From positions 62,001-126,000 of the forward strand of contig NZ_VDMC01000007.1 in the NCBI RefSeq assembly GCF_006346335.1: a stretch of 64,000 bases of DNA. The letters are read 5' to 3'. This DNA is from Aequorivita sinensis. Lineage in GTDB: Bacteria > Bacteroidota > Bacteroidia > Flavobacteriales > Flavobacteriaceae. A model generated the notes under the pieces. That model saw only the letters and a list, made by a program, of their open reading frames with translations. It was not told where the DNA came from and did no database searches. The position numbers were made by a program, and so were the translations under genes. The first letter of the stretch is position 1. Each line of letters opens with the position of its first letter. This document shows, in pieces, positions 35,845 to 43,775 of the stretch.

Positions 35845-36930
35845 TTATTCGCCAAGAATACGCTTAACAAGTTTTTCTTTAGCCGCTTCATCATCACCAC
35901 ATAACCATTGAATTACATTATCTTCCCACATAGCATCGGCCTCTGTTTGGGTAATAATTTTGCGGTCCAAGGCAAGATCTAATATTTTTCCAGGATATGA
36001 TGATTGTGGAGCACTTTCCATTTCTCCTAATGGGTATGGATCGTCAAGTCCTACTAAAACTTGTTTTGCTCCTTGGTTTTTAACTACCAACTCTAACGAT
36101 CCTGTATCGTGTACAAGCGTATCGAAGAAGATATTTTTGTGTCCTACAGATTTTCTAGGGTGCGTTTTTCCTTCAAATAAGTCTGGGCGACCATCAAAAC
36201 CTTGTATTCTTCTACCTAGGTTTATTTGCGCTAATTGACCTCCGTGTGCGAAACAAGTACGCATTCCAGGGTATTTATCGGCATAGCCATTTAGCGTTAA
36301 AAAGTGATAAGCATCGGCGCATTGTGCCAACATCCAAATAAGGTGAAAACGCCAAGCTGTATTTTCTAATTTTATAAATTTTTCACCATCATAAGGATGA
36401 ATTTCTACAGCTAAATTATATTTTGAAGCAAGCTCAAATATCGGTTCATTTTCCTCGTCAAAAATACAGCGCCATGTACCGATAGTATCCATATAGTGGG
36501 TAGGTAAACACAAAAGTTGCATCCCTAACTCTTCAACACAACGCTCTATCTCCCACAAAGCACCTCTTACGAATCCAGGGTGAACTACAAACCCACAAGT
36601 GAATTTTGAAGGATTGTTGTGTTGCACTTTAGCGTTGAAATCGTTTTGAAAACGAAGCGCTTTTTTCATTTCTTCAACGCGTAAACCGTTTCCATAAAGT
36701 TGTGAAAGATTTAATACCACAGCGTGGTCTATCTTGAAACGCTCCATCCATTCTAGCTTTTCATTTAAAAAGAAACTAGAGTCTGTAACAGGTCGACTCC
36801 AATCTTTTTGAAGCATAAACTTTCTGTCTTTATCTACCCAAAAAATTCCCTTGTCCTGCATAAATTGAGGAATTTCTTCTGGATAGGGTAGAAGGTGAGA
36901 ATGGCCATTAATGCGGAGTTTTCGTTTCAT
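35845..36930 (-). CDS. 2-amino-3-carboxymuconate-6-semialdehyde decarboxylase (ACMSD)
   Basis: A 361-residue zinc amidohydrolase-fold decarboxylase that turns ACMS into 2-aminomuconate semialdehyde in kynurenine breakdown, diverting it from NAD synthesis. Metal ligands fit the family: His10-x-His12 in INGHSHLLP, a His in AVEIHPYDG, and Asp in VLVGLDDPYPLGE. The segments LPTHYMDTIGTWRCIFD, AHGGQLAQINLGRRIQGFDGRPDLF and FFDTLVHD are specific to ACMSD. In the minus-strand cluster with kynU, kmo, the deaminase, the dehydrogenase and an SDR. Confidence 0.92.
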   Translation of the reverse strand: MKRKLRINGHSHLLPYPEEIPQFMQDKGIFWVDKDRKFMLQKDWSRPVTDSSFFLNEKLEWMERFKIDHAVVLNLSQLYGNGLRVEEMKKALRFQNDFNAKVQHNNPSKFTCGFVVHPGFVRGALWEIERCVEELGMQLLCLPTHYMDTIGTWRCIFDEENEPIFELASKYNLAVEIHPYDGEKFIKLENTAWRFHLIWMLAQCADAYHFLTLNGYADKYPGMRTCFAHGGQLAQINLGRRIQGFDGRPDLFEGKTHPRKSVGHKNIFFDTLVHDTGSLELVVKNQGAKQVLVGLDDPYPLGEMESAPQSSYPGKILDLALDRKIITQTEADAMWEDNVIQWLCGDDEAAKEKLVKRILGE

Positions 36931-36975
36931 ATCATTTCACTAAGTTGGAGAGTAATAATTATTTTGAAATTAAAT

Positions 36976-37761
36976 TTACAAACTTTTGGTTCTTCCACCA
37001 TCTACTGGAAGGTTAATCCCATTAATGTAGCTAGCGGCTTCACTCGATAAAAAAGCTACTGCATTTGCAATTTCACCAGGTTGTGCAAAACGTCTTGCTG
37101 GTACAAGATTTTTCATAGCCTCGGCAGCTTCTTTTTCTGTTTTATTCATTCTTTTAGCTGCATTTGCAACTATATCGTCTAGTCTATCTGTAGCAGTAAA
37201 TCCTGGGAGAACGTTGTTTACAGTTATCCCGAATTGCCCTAACTCATTTGCCATGGTTTTACTCCAGCTTGCTACAGCTCCGCGAATGGTATTGCTTACG
37301 CCTAAATTATCAATTGGTTGTTTTACAGAAGTTGAAATAATATTTATTATTCTACCATAATCCGCTTCTTTCATTCCTGGCACTACAGCCTGAGCTAAAA
37401 TCTGATTGCATATTACGTGCATTGAAAATGCCTTTTCAAATTCATCAGGTTCTGCTGAAAAAATAGGGCCGCCTTTTGGTCCACCCGTATTATTAACTAA
37501 AATGTGAAAAATCTTGTTTGAAACAGCAACTTCTACCTTGTCTTTCAATTGCTGCGGATTTGTAAAATCTGCTACAAAATAATTGTGCTTCTGACCATTG
37601 TCGTGTGGAAGCTCAATTAAAGTTTCTTTTAGTTTAACTTGATCTCTTGCAACCAAAGTAACTGTAGCTCCAAGTTTAGCCAATTGTATAGCAGTTGCCC
37701 TTCCTATGCCTGCAGTACTTCCGCAGACTAATGCATTTTTATTTGTTAAGTCTATATTCAT
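36976..37761 (-). CDS. SDR family protein with altered catalytic motif
   Basis: A 261-residue Rossmann short-chain dehydrogenase-like protein. NAD(P)-binding motif GSTAGIGRA (14-22), VARD, ADFTN and NNTGG (90-94) are intact. At the catalytic site the usual Y-x3-K is replaced by Ser156-N-T-I-Arg160 (NLGVSNTIRGAV), while the following helix aligns well with SDRs. Ser near 143 remains (NIISTS). Such S-x3-R members form a divergent SDR branch; I cannot tell whether this one is a dehydrogenase. The cluster position suggests a substrate derived from aminomuconate or its deamination product (inference). C-terminal INGINLPVDGGRTKS is normal. Confidence 0.85.
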   Translation of the reverse strand: MNIDLTNKNALVCGSTAGIGRATAIQLAKLGATVTLVARDQVKLKETLIELPHDNGQKHNYFVADFTNPQQLKDKVEVAVSNKIFHILVNNTGGPKGGPIFSAEPDEFEKAFSMHVICNQILAQAVVPGMKEADYGRIINIISTSVKQPIDNLGVSNTIRGAVASWSKTMANELGQFGITVNNVLPGFTATDRLDDIVANAAKRMNKTEKEAAEAMKNLVPARRFAQPGEIANAVAFLSSEAASYINGINLPVDGGRTKSL

Positions 37762-37776
37762 ATCTATTTATCAAAG

Positions 37777-37842
37777 CGAGTGCAGTCGTAACCATTTCAA
37801 TAGTCTTTCAACTTTTACAAGGCACCTCGACTGCGCTCGAGG
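37777..37842. repeat. Paired inverted copies of the CGACTGCGCTCG repeat
   Basis: In the spacer between the SDR and aldehyde dehydrogenase genes, CGAGTGCAGTCG (37777-37788) and the larger palindrome CCTCGACTGCGCTCGAGG (37825-37842) face each other and can pair with one mismatch in 12. The same 12-mer pair occurs exactly at 41365-41428. GC content is far above the surroundings. Confidence 0.75.
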
Positions 37843-37890
37843 AAAATTTATTTTAATTTATTAGGTTCAATATTTATTTCGTGTTCAACT

Positions 37891-39339
37891 TCATTCGTAT
37901 CTAATACACACGTTCTTTGCTTCAGTGAAAAACCTCAAAGCTTCAAATCCGCCTTCACGTCCCACACCGCTGTCTTTTACACCACCAAATGGAGTTCGTA
38001 AATCGCGGTTAAGCCATGTGTTAACCCAAACTATTCCCGCTTCAATCTGTTTAGAAATTCGCATGGTTCGATTTAAATCTGAAGTCCATAAAGTAGAAGA
38101 TAAGCCATATTTAACGGAGTTTGACATATTTAACACTTCTTCTTCAGTATCAAATGGCATAATAGTTACCACAGGTCCAAAAATCTCTTCTTGGTTCACA
38201 CGACAATTATTGTCGAAAACCTCAATAACTGTAGGTTCTAAATAATATCCGTTTTCAAAATCTTTCACATTAACTCGATTTCCACCGAAAAGTATTTTTC
38301 CACCTTCTTCTTTGGCGAGTTTAATATAAGATTCAACTTTTTCTAAGTGAGGTTTGGAAACCAGTGCTCCTATGTTTGTTTCAGCTTGGAATGGATTTCC
38401 AACTTTTAGTTGTTTTACCTTTTCAACAAAGTCTCTTTTAAATTTTTCAAAAATTGGTCTTTCAACAAATATCCTACTACCACATAAACAAATTTGACCT
38501 TGGTTAGCAAACGATGAGCGTACAGTAACTTCTAGCATTTTCTTATAATCGCAATCGGCAAAGATGAGGTTTGGATTTTTGCCACCTAATTCTAATGACA
38601 ATTTCTTGAACATGGGAGCGGCAGTACGAGCAATATGTTCGCCAGTTTTTGTGCCACCAGTAAATGAAATTGCTTTAATGTTTTTATGGGTTACTATTGC
38701 TTCTCCCGCAGAAGGACCTAAGCCATGAACAATATTCAGAACACCTTTTGGTAAACCAGCTTCCGTACAAATTTTTCCTAAGAGAAAGGCGGTCATTGGG
38801 GTTACTTCACTTGGCTTAGCAACTACAGTATTACCTGCAGCAATTGCAGGTGCAATTTTCCATGTAAACAAATATAAAGGTAGATTCCAAGGTGAAATGC
38901 AGCCTACAACTCCAAGGGGTTGGCGAAGTGTAAAATTTATAGTATTTAAACCAACACTTTCATGAGCTTCACTTGAAAACTGAGTGATGGCATTTCCAAA
39001 AAACCTAAAATTTGATGATGCTCTTGGGATGTCAACAGACAGAGCTAAACTTAATGGCTTCCCATTGTCTTTTGCTTCAGCTTCGGCTAAATCAACTAAG
39101 TTTTCTTCAATTAAATCTGCAATTCTTAGAAGAATACGACTGCGTTCGTCGATAGTTGTATTACTCCATTTAGGAAAAGCTTCCTTAGCGGCTTGATATG
39201 CATTTTCTATATCGTCCTGATTGGAATTTGCAATTTGAGAATACACTTCTCCATTGGAAGGATTATAATTATCCAACCATTTTTTTGAGAGTGGCTCAAC
39301 GTATTCGCCGTTTATATAGTTTAGAATTTTCAATGTCAA
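37891..39339 (-). CDS. 2-aminomuconate 6-semialdehyde dehydrogenase
   Basis: A 482-residue NAD-dependent aldehyde dehydrogenase assigned to the aminomuconate/hydroxymuconate semialdehyde branch; it would oxidise the ACMSD product to 2-aminomuconate. Catalytic Glu250 in LSLELGGKNPN and nucleophile Cys284 in FANQGQICLCGSR; the ICLCGSR form is characteristic of this subfamily. Also SPWNLPLYLFTWKIAPA and WVNTWLNRDLRTPFGGVKDSG, typical for it. No ATG exists before the domain; the start is TTG at 39339 or TTG at 39333. Substrate inferred from family and cluster. Confidence 0.9.
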   Translation of the reverse strand: MTLKILNYINGEYVEPLSKKWLDNYNPSNGEVYSQIANSNQDDIENAYQAAKEAFPKWSNTTIDERSRILLRIADLIEENLVDLAEAEAKDNGKPLSLALSVDIPRASSNFRFFGNAITQFSSEAHESVGLNTINFTLRQPLGVVGCISPWNLPLYLFTWKIAPAIAAGNTVVAKPSEVTPMTAFLLGKICTEAGLPKGVLNIVHGLGPSAGEAIVTHKNIKAISFTGGTKTGEHIARTAAPMFKKLSLELGGKNPNLIFADCDYKKMLEVTVRSSFANQGQICLCGSRIFVERPIFEKFKRDFVEKVKQLKVGNPFQAETNIGALVSKPHLEKVESYIKLAKEEGGKILFGGNRVNVKDFENGYYLEPTVIEVFDNNCRVNQEEIFGPVVTIMPFDTEEEVLNMSNSVKYGLSSTLWTSDLNRTMRISKQIEAGIVWVNTWLNRDLRTPFGGVKDSGVGREGGFEALRFFTEAKNVCIRYE

Positions 39340-39444
39340 TTTATTTTCAATTTTATCCTGTTCCTCAATTTAACTTTGAAAGGAACAAAGCAATCTTCCT
39401 TTAACCTACATATAGGTTGGCGATAACACCTAGTAGTTCTTTGT

Positions 39445-39873
39445 TTAGCTTTTAACTGGCTTATATGCCATAGCCTTAATCTCGATCACTAAATGTGGGT
39501 GCGGTAATTGATGTACTGCGACAGTTGTACGCGTTGGTCCGGTTTCTTTGTTGAAATATTCTGAATATACTTGATTATAACCGCCAAAGTCATTCATGTT
39601 TACCAAAAAAGTAGTGATATCAACCACGTCGGCCATTGTTGCACCTTCTGTTGCTAAATAATCTTTTATATTTTCTAATACTGCACGAGTTTGCTCTTTA
39701 ATGTCGAAATGCATTGTTCCCATTTCGTCAATTTTATTTACGCCTGCAAAAGTATTGTCTGGCAAACGTGAGCTTGTGCCACTAATAAAAATAAAGTCGC
39801 CTACGCGTTTAACGTGTGGATATGCACCTCTCGGGGTTGCTTTTCCTTCAACTAATTTGCTGCTGTTTCCCAT
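39445..39873 (-). CDS. 2-aminomuconate deaminase (RidA-like family)
   Basis: A 142-residue RidA/YjgF-fold protein. Residues [31 protein letters not shown] and [19 protein letters not shown] match the 2-aminomuconate deaminase group rather than general RidA; the usual RidA Arg in NRTTV-like position is present ([25 protein letters not shown]). It would release ammonia from 2-aminomuconate in the kynurenine route. 49 bp after kmo and 105 bp before the dehydrogenase gene on the same strand. Confidence 0.88.
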   Translation of the reverse strand: MGNSSKLVEGKATPRGAYPHVKRVGDFIFISGTSSRLPDNTFAGVNKIDEMGTMHFDIKEQTRAVLENIKDYLATEGATMADVVDITTFLVNMNDFGGYNQVYSEYFNKETGPTRTTVAVHQLPHPHLVIEIKAMAYKPVKS

Positions 39874-39922
39874 TGTTAATTTTTTTATTGAATTGTTTCT
39901 TTGACATCAAATAATGATGTTT

Positions 39923-41347
39923 CTAATATTTTAAATAATCAGCTTTCTCTTTTGTGTTGAGAATAACTTGTGTTTGTTTTCTTACTATTTCAAGCTTTTC
40001 TTTTAACGACATCGTTTCTGGAAGTTTCCCTTCGTGAATTAGTCCTAAGATAGCATTGTCTTGTGCTCTTCCTAATTTTTTAGCTTCTGAATAGGTAATA
40101 TCTTCATTAAAGGTAACTAAAGAATACTTGCTGTAATACTCTCCCGGAAATTCATTTTCGAATGCCGTTTCAAGTTTTCTTTTCTTTTGAAATATCTCCA
40201 TTCCCGTATGAGCTTTCATTTCATCGAAATTGTCAACTGCAAGCTCACCAATAGCATCGGCATCTTTTTTACGGACTTTTTCATATTCATTGAAAATGGT
40301 TTCCCAAGATGATTCTCCTGAAGATAAACCATCTTTATATTGATTTAAAATTTCGTCAAAAACTGCTACATCTTCAAAACTAGCATTCATTCCTTGGCCG
40401 TAAAATGGAACCATTGCGTGTGCTGCATCTCCCATCAATAAAATCTTCCCTTCGCGTTGCCAAGGATCACATCTTACAGTTCCCATAGAACCTGTTGGAT
40501 TGGTAAAAAAGATTTCAGTAAGGTTAGGAATTAATTCTAACACATCAGGAAATTCCTTTTGGAAATATTCTTCTACTTTTTCAGGAGTAGTAAGGTTTTC
40601 AAAACAATAATCGCTGTTTTTATACGGAAGAAACAAGGTTACAGTAAAACTTCCATCTAAATTTGGTAGTGCAATAAGCATATCTTCACCACGTGGCCAA
40701 ATATGAAGTGCGTTTTTATAAGTTCTATAACCATTGTTTTCAGCAGCAGGAATTTCGAGTTCTTTATACCCGTGACCCAGCCATTGTTGTGAGATGTTTA
40801 AAAGGAATTCCTTGTCGTTTACCATGCTAGATCTTACAACAGATCCAGCGCCGTCAGTTCCAAAAATTACATCTGCGGTATATGTAGTTAATTCACCTGT
40901 TTCAAAATCTTCAAAAGTTGCAGAAGGAGTCTTATGATCTACCTCCACGCAGGATTGATTGAAGATTATTTTCAGGTTAGGCATTTTTTCAGCTTCATTT
41001 AGTAAAAGTTTATTCAAACCTGGGCGAGAAACTGAGTTGATATATTCATCATCTCTACCGCTATAAGGGCTTAAAAATGTTTTGCCAGATTTCTCGTGAA
41101 TCATTCTTCCCGTCATTGGGATTAATAGTTCTTTGGCGGCTTCTTCAACACCTGCCAATCGCAAACCGCGTAATCCGCGATCACTTAAGGCTAAATTTAT
41201 AGAGCGACCAGCATCAAGAGTTACTTTTCGTAAATCGGGTCTTTTTTCTACTAAGGTTATATTGAAACCGTGTTGCGCTAAACGTAAAGCTAAAAGGCTT
41301 CCGCAGAGACCAGCGCCTATTACTAAGATATTATGGTTTTTGCTCAT
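39923..41347 (-). CDS. kmo: Kynurenine 3-monooxygenase
   Basis: A 474-residue FAD hydroxylase converting L-kynurenine to 3-hydroxykynurenine. FAD motif VIGAGLCGSLLALRLAQHG (10-28); DAGRSINLALSDRGLRGLRLAGV is the KMO signature; ADVIFGTDGAGSVVRS and LLMGDAAHAMVPFYGQGMNASFEDVAVFDEIL complete the fold. The C-terminal substrate/membrane-association region is shorter than in eukaryotes, as in other bacterial KMOs. 94 bp downstream of kynU, with a GC-rich inverted repeat in the spacer. Confidence 0.97.
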   Translation of the reverse strand: MSKNHNILVIGAGLCGSLLALRLAQHGFNITLVEKRPDLRKVTLDAGRSINLALSDRGLRGLRLAGVEEAAKELLIPMTGRMIHEKSGKTFLSPYSGRDDEYINSVSRPGLNKLLLNEAEKMPNLKIIFNQSCVEVDHKTPSATFEDFETGELTTYTADVIFGTDGAGSVVRSSMVNDKEFLLNISQQWLGHGYKELEIPAAENNGYRTYKNALHIWPRGEDMLIALPNLDGSFTVTLFLPYKNSDYCFENLTTPEKVEEYFQKEFPDVLELIPNLTEIFFTNPTGSMGTVRCDPWQREGKILLMGDAAHAMVPFYGQGMNASFEDVAVFDEILNQYKDGLSSGESSWETIFNEYEKVRKKDADAIGELAVDNFDEMKAHTGMEIFQKKRKLETAFENEFPGEYYSKYSLVTFNEDITYSEAKKLGRAQDNAILGLIHEGKLPETMSLKEKLEIVRKQTQVILNTKEKADYLKY

Positions 41348-41364
41348 TATAAAAATTGTCTGGT

Positions 41365-41428
41365 CGAGCGCAGTCGGGACCTAGTTATTCAATATTCTGC
41401 TAAAGATTTACCCCCTCGACTGCGCTCG
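41365..41428. repeat. Paired inverted copies of the CGACTGCGCTCG repeat
   Basis: Between kynU and kmo, CGAGCGCAGTCG (41365-41376) and its exact reverse complement CGACTGCGCTCG (41417-41428) can form a 12-bp GC-rich stem with a 40-nt loop. There is no U-tract, so it is unlike a normal terminator. Same element as at 37777-37842. Confidence 0.8.
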
Positions 41429-41441
41429 GGAGGAATTCTTT

Positions 41442-42707
41442 TTATTTTTTTAATACTTGCTTTAATTTCTCTGAAAACTTATAAACATCTTCAAAGCTAT
41501 TGTAAAGAGGAGTAGGGGCGATTCTTATTACATCAGGTTCACGCCAATCACTAATTACTCCTGCTTCTGTTAACTTGTCATGTAAGTTTCTGTCTGCATT
41601 TTTCACTTGAATAGAAAGCTGACAACCGCGTTCCTCAGCATTTCGAGGCGTAATTACATTTATAGCATCGTTTTTCATCTCATCTAGTAAAAACTCTAAA
41701 TAGCCAGTAAGCTTTATGGATTTTTCACGTAGGTTTTCAAAGCCAGCTTCGGCAAAGGTATCTAATGAAGCCCTAATTGCAGCCATCGATAAAATTGGCG
41801 GGTTACTTAACTGCCATCCTTCGGCTCCAGGAAGTGCGTCAAAATCTTTTCGCATGTTAAAACGGGTGTCTTTATTGTGTCCCCACCAACCTGCAAAACG
41901 ATTTAAGTCCTTATTGTTTGCGTGTCGTTCATGTACAAAACATCCTCCTAAACTTCCAGGACCGCTGTTTAAGTATTTATAAGTACACCAAACAGCAAAA
42001 TCAGCACCCGATTCGTGTAAATTTGGTTGGATGTTTCCTGCCCCGTGAGCCAAATCAAAACCAACCTTGCAGTTGTACTTATGCCCCAATTCGGTAATTT
42101 TTTTCAAAGGAAAAGATTGACCTGTGTAATAATTGGTGCTGCCAATCATTAATAAAGCAATTTCATCGCCACTTTGTGCCATGATTTCTTCCAAATCTTC
42201 AAAACGGCAAAGTTCTTCACCTTCTCTTGGCTTCCATAGAATTAATCCATCTTTAGGGTCAATCCCGTGATGCTTTAATTGACTTTCCATAGCGTATTTA
42301 TCTGAAGGAAAAGCATCACTTTCTATTACAATCTTATACTTTGTTTTAGTAGGTTGGTAAAACGAAACCATCATCAAGTGAAGGTTTGTTGTAAGGGTAT
42401 TCATCACGACTACTTCTGAAGGTTTTGCTCCTACAATTTTAGCCATGTTTTTAGTTAGAAATTCATGATAAGGTAACCAAGGGTGTTTCCCTTGTACGTG
42501 ACCTTCTACACCAAGATTGGCCCAATCCTGTAATTCTTCTTTGATGTATTCTGACGTAAGTACTGGTTGTAACCCAAGGGAGTTTCCACATAAATAGATT
42601 AAATCTTCCCCTGAAGCATTTTTAGGAGTGTGAAATTTTTTTTTGAAAGATGCTAAAGGGTCTTGGGAGTCCTGTTGTTTTGCGTATTCTAAAGTGTTTT
42701 GAAACAT
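41442..42707 (-). CDS. kynU: Kynureninase
   Basis: A 421-residue PLP enzyme that cleaves 3-hydroxykynurenine (or kynurenine) to 3-hydroxyanthranilate and alanine. PLP Lys244 is in CTYKYLNSGPGSLGG; Asp218 in GFDLAHGAGNIQP contacts the cofactor. YLCGNSLGLQP at the start and RFAGWWGHNKDTRFNM and QLSNPPIL further on are signatures. First gene of the minus-strand kynurenine cluster; no tryptophan dioxygenase, formamidase or 3-hydroxyanthranilate dioxygenase is seen nearby. Confidence 0.97.
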   Translation of the reverse strand: MFQNTLEYAKQQDSQDPLASFKKKFHTPKNASGEDLIYLCGNSLGLQPVLTSEYIKEELQDWANLGVEGHVQGKHPWLPYHEFLTKNMAKIVGAKPSEVVVMNTLTTNLHLMMVSFYQPTKTKYKIVIESDAFPSDKYAMESQLKHHGIDPKDGLILWKPREGEELCRFEDLEEIMAQSGDEIALLMIGSTNYYTGQSFPLKKITELGHKYNCKVGFDLAHGAGNIQPNLHESGADFAVWCTYKYLNSGPGSLGGCFVHERHANNKDLNRFAGWWGHNKDTRFNMRKDFDALPGAEGWQLSNPPILSMAAIRASLDTFAEAGFENLREKSIKLTGYLEFLLDEMKNDAINVITPRNAEERGCQLSIQVKNADRNLHDKLTEAGVISDWREPDVIRIAPTPLYNSFEDVYKFSEKLKQVLKK

Positions 42708-42736
42708 TTGGATGAGTTAAAATTTTCGTCTTTTCA

Positions 42737-42744
42737 CAAAAATA
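42737..42744 (-). promoter_or_regulatory. Candidate -7 box of the kynurenine cluster
   Basis: Reads TATTTTTG on the minus strand, matching TAnnTTTG, 30 bp before the kynU ATG. No clear -33 TTG. Confidence 0.42.
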
Positions 42745-42836
42745 GGAATTTATATCCGTTTATTTTGTCATATATATTAGCATTAACAGCTGCTTTTTTA
42801 AGGTTTTGTAACTTAGTAATTTAGTAGTGGTGATTT

Positions 42837-43526
42837 TTAATTTTTCACCGATATATCCGTAAAATACAACTTAAAACCGCCTGATGAGTCTTTGTATGTT
42901 TTTGCTATTTCTATACCATTGAAATTTTCATAATCCTCCCAAGTGGTGCTAAGAGAAGGAGTGTCGGCATTTCCTTTTCTGTAGTTCCATTCTCTAATTT
43001 TAAAATCTTCGTCATAGAAAAAATCATAAGCATCACCAGGAGTGTAACCTCCTTCACTTCCGTAAACAATTGTAATTTGCTTTAATGTGTCTTTTGAAAT
43101 TGGCGCAACAATGTTTTTCTTTTCAGAAATGGTGATATTTTCATCCCATTTAAGTTGAAAAGGAGTAAGTAACCAATATTTATCGTTAATAAATGCAGCA
43201 TCGGTTTCAAAATTTAAACTGTCTAATTGCGAACGATTATAGCTAATTGTATCGTTTGCTGAAGTCATAGTAACATCTCCGGATTTTGGATTCCAAGTCC
43301 AAGCTCGGTAAAAATGATTGTCGCCGCGATTTACATTGAAAGTAAAAGCTATTTCTGAAACGTCTTTCCAGTTTTTATAGCCGCTTGCATTTGCAATTTT
43401 TTCTGCAGTGCTTAGGTTTCCAATAGAAATAGACTGGTTTTGGTTAACGTTTTCAGTTGACTTATTGTTATTTTTGCAGGATACTAAAGAGACTGTAAAT
43501 AAGATAAGTAAAAGTATATTTTTCAT
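42837..43526 (-). CDS. Lipoprotein, possibly DUF6503-like
   Basis: A 229-residue lipoprotein (lipobox LVSC, Cys17) with a short Asn/Ser linker, then an all-beta domain starting TAEKIANASGYKNWKDVSEIAFTFN. The opening helix-strand pattern and the later long strands (IREWNYRKGN, LYFTDISV) resemble LolA/LppX-like half-barrels and the Bacteroidota DUF6503 family, but I am not sure of the family. No enzyme motif. It stands upstream of kynU on the same strand but is 129 bp away, so a link to kynurenine metabolism is not supported. Confidence 0.65.
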   Translation of the reverse strand: MKNILLLILFTVSLVSCKNNNKSTENVNQNQSISIGNLSTAEKIANASGYKNWKDVSEIAFTFNVNRGDNHFYRAWTWNPKSGDVTMTSANDTISYNRSQLDSLNFETDAAFINDKYWLLTPFQLKWDENITISEKKNIVAPISKDTLKQITIVYGSEGGYTPGDAYDFFYDEDFKIREWNYRKGNADTPSLSTTWEDYENFNGIEIAKTYKDSSGGFKLYFTDISVKN

Positions 43527-43621
43527 AGCGTGTTATTTCTTGTAAAAATAGCAAAACAAGAGACGCTTAGTCGATTTGTACTTTATTTTATCCTTAAATA
43601 GTCTTGTGATTTAGTAAGAAG

Positions 43622-43629
43622 TAGTTTTG
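43622..43629 (+). promoter_or_regulatory. Candidate -7 box of the HD-Pycsar-type/GAF unit
   Basis: TAGTTTTG matches TAnnTTTG, with TTG at 43604-43606 15 bp upstream as a weak -33. It would give a leader of about 140 nt before the GTG start at 43776. The rest of the 249-bp spacer holds nothing else I can support. Confidence 0.35.
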
Positions 43630-43775
43630 AAATTTAAAATTAAACTATAATTTAATACTAATCTTTTATTATTTGAATAGTGTTTGCGCAAGTTTTAAGG
43701 CTATTAAAAGACAAAATACCTTAACTTGCTAATAACTATTATTAGAAAAGACTTCAATAATTTAAATAAAATTGA

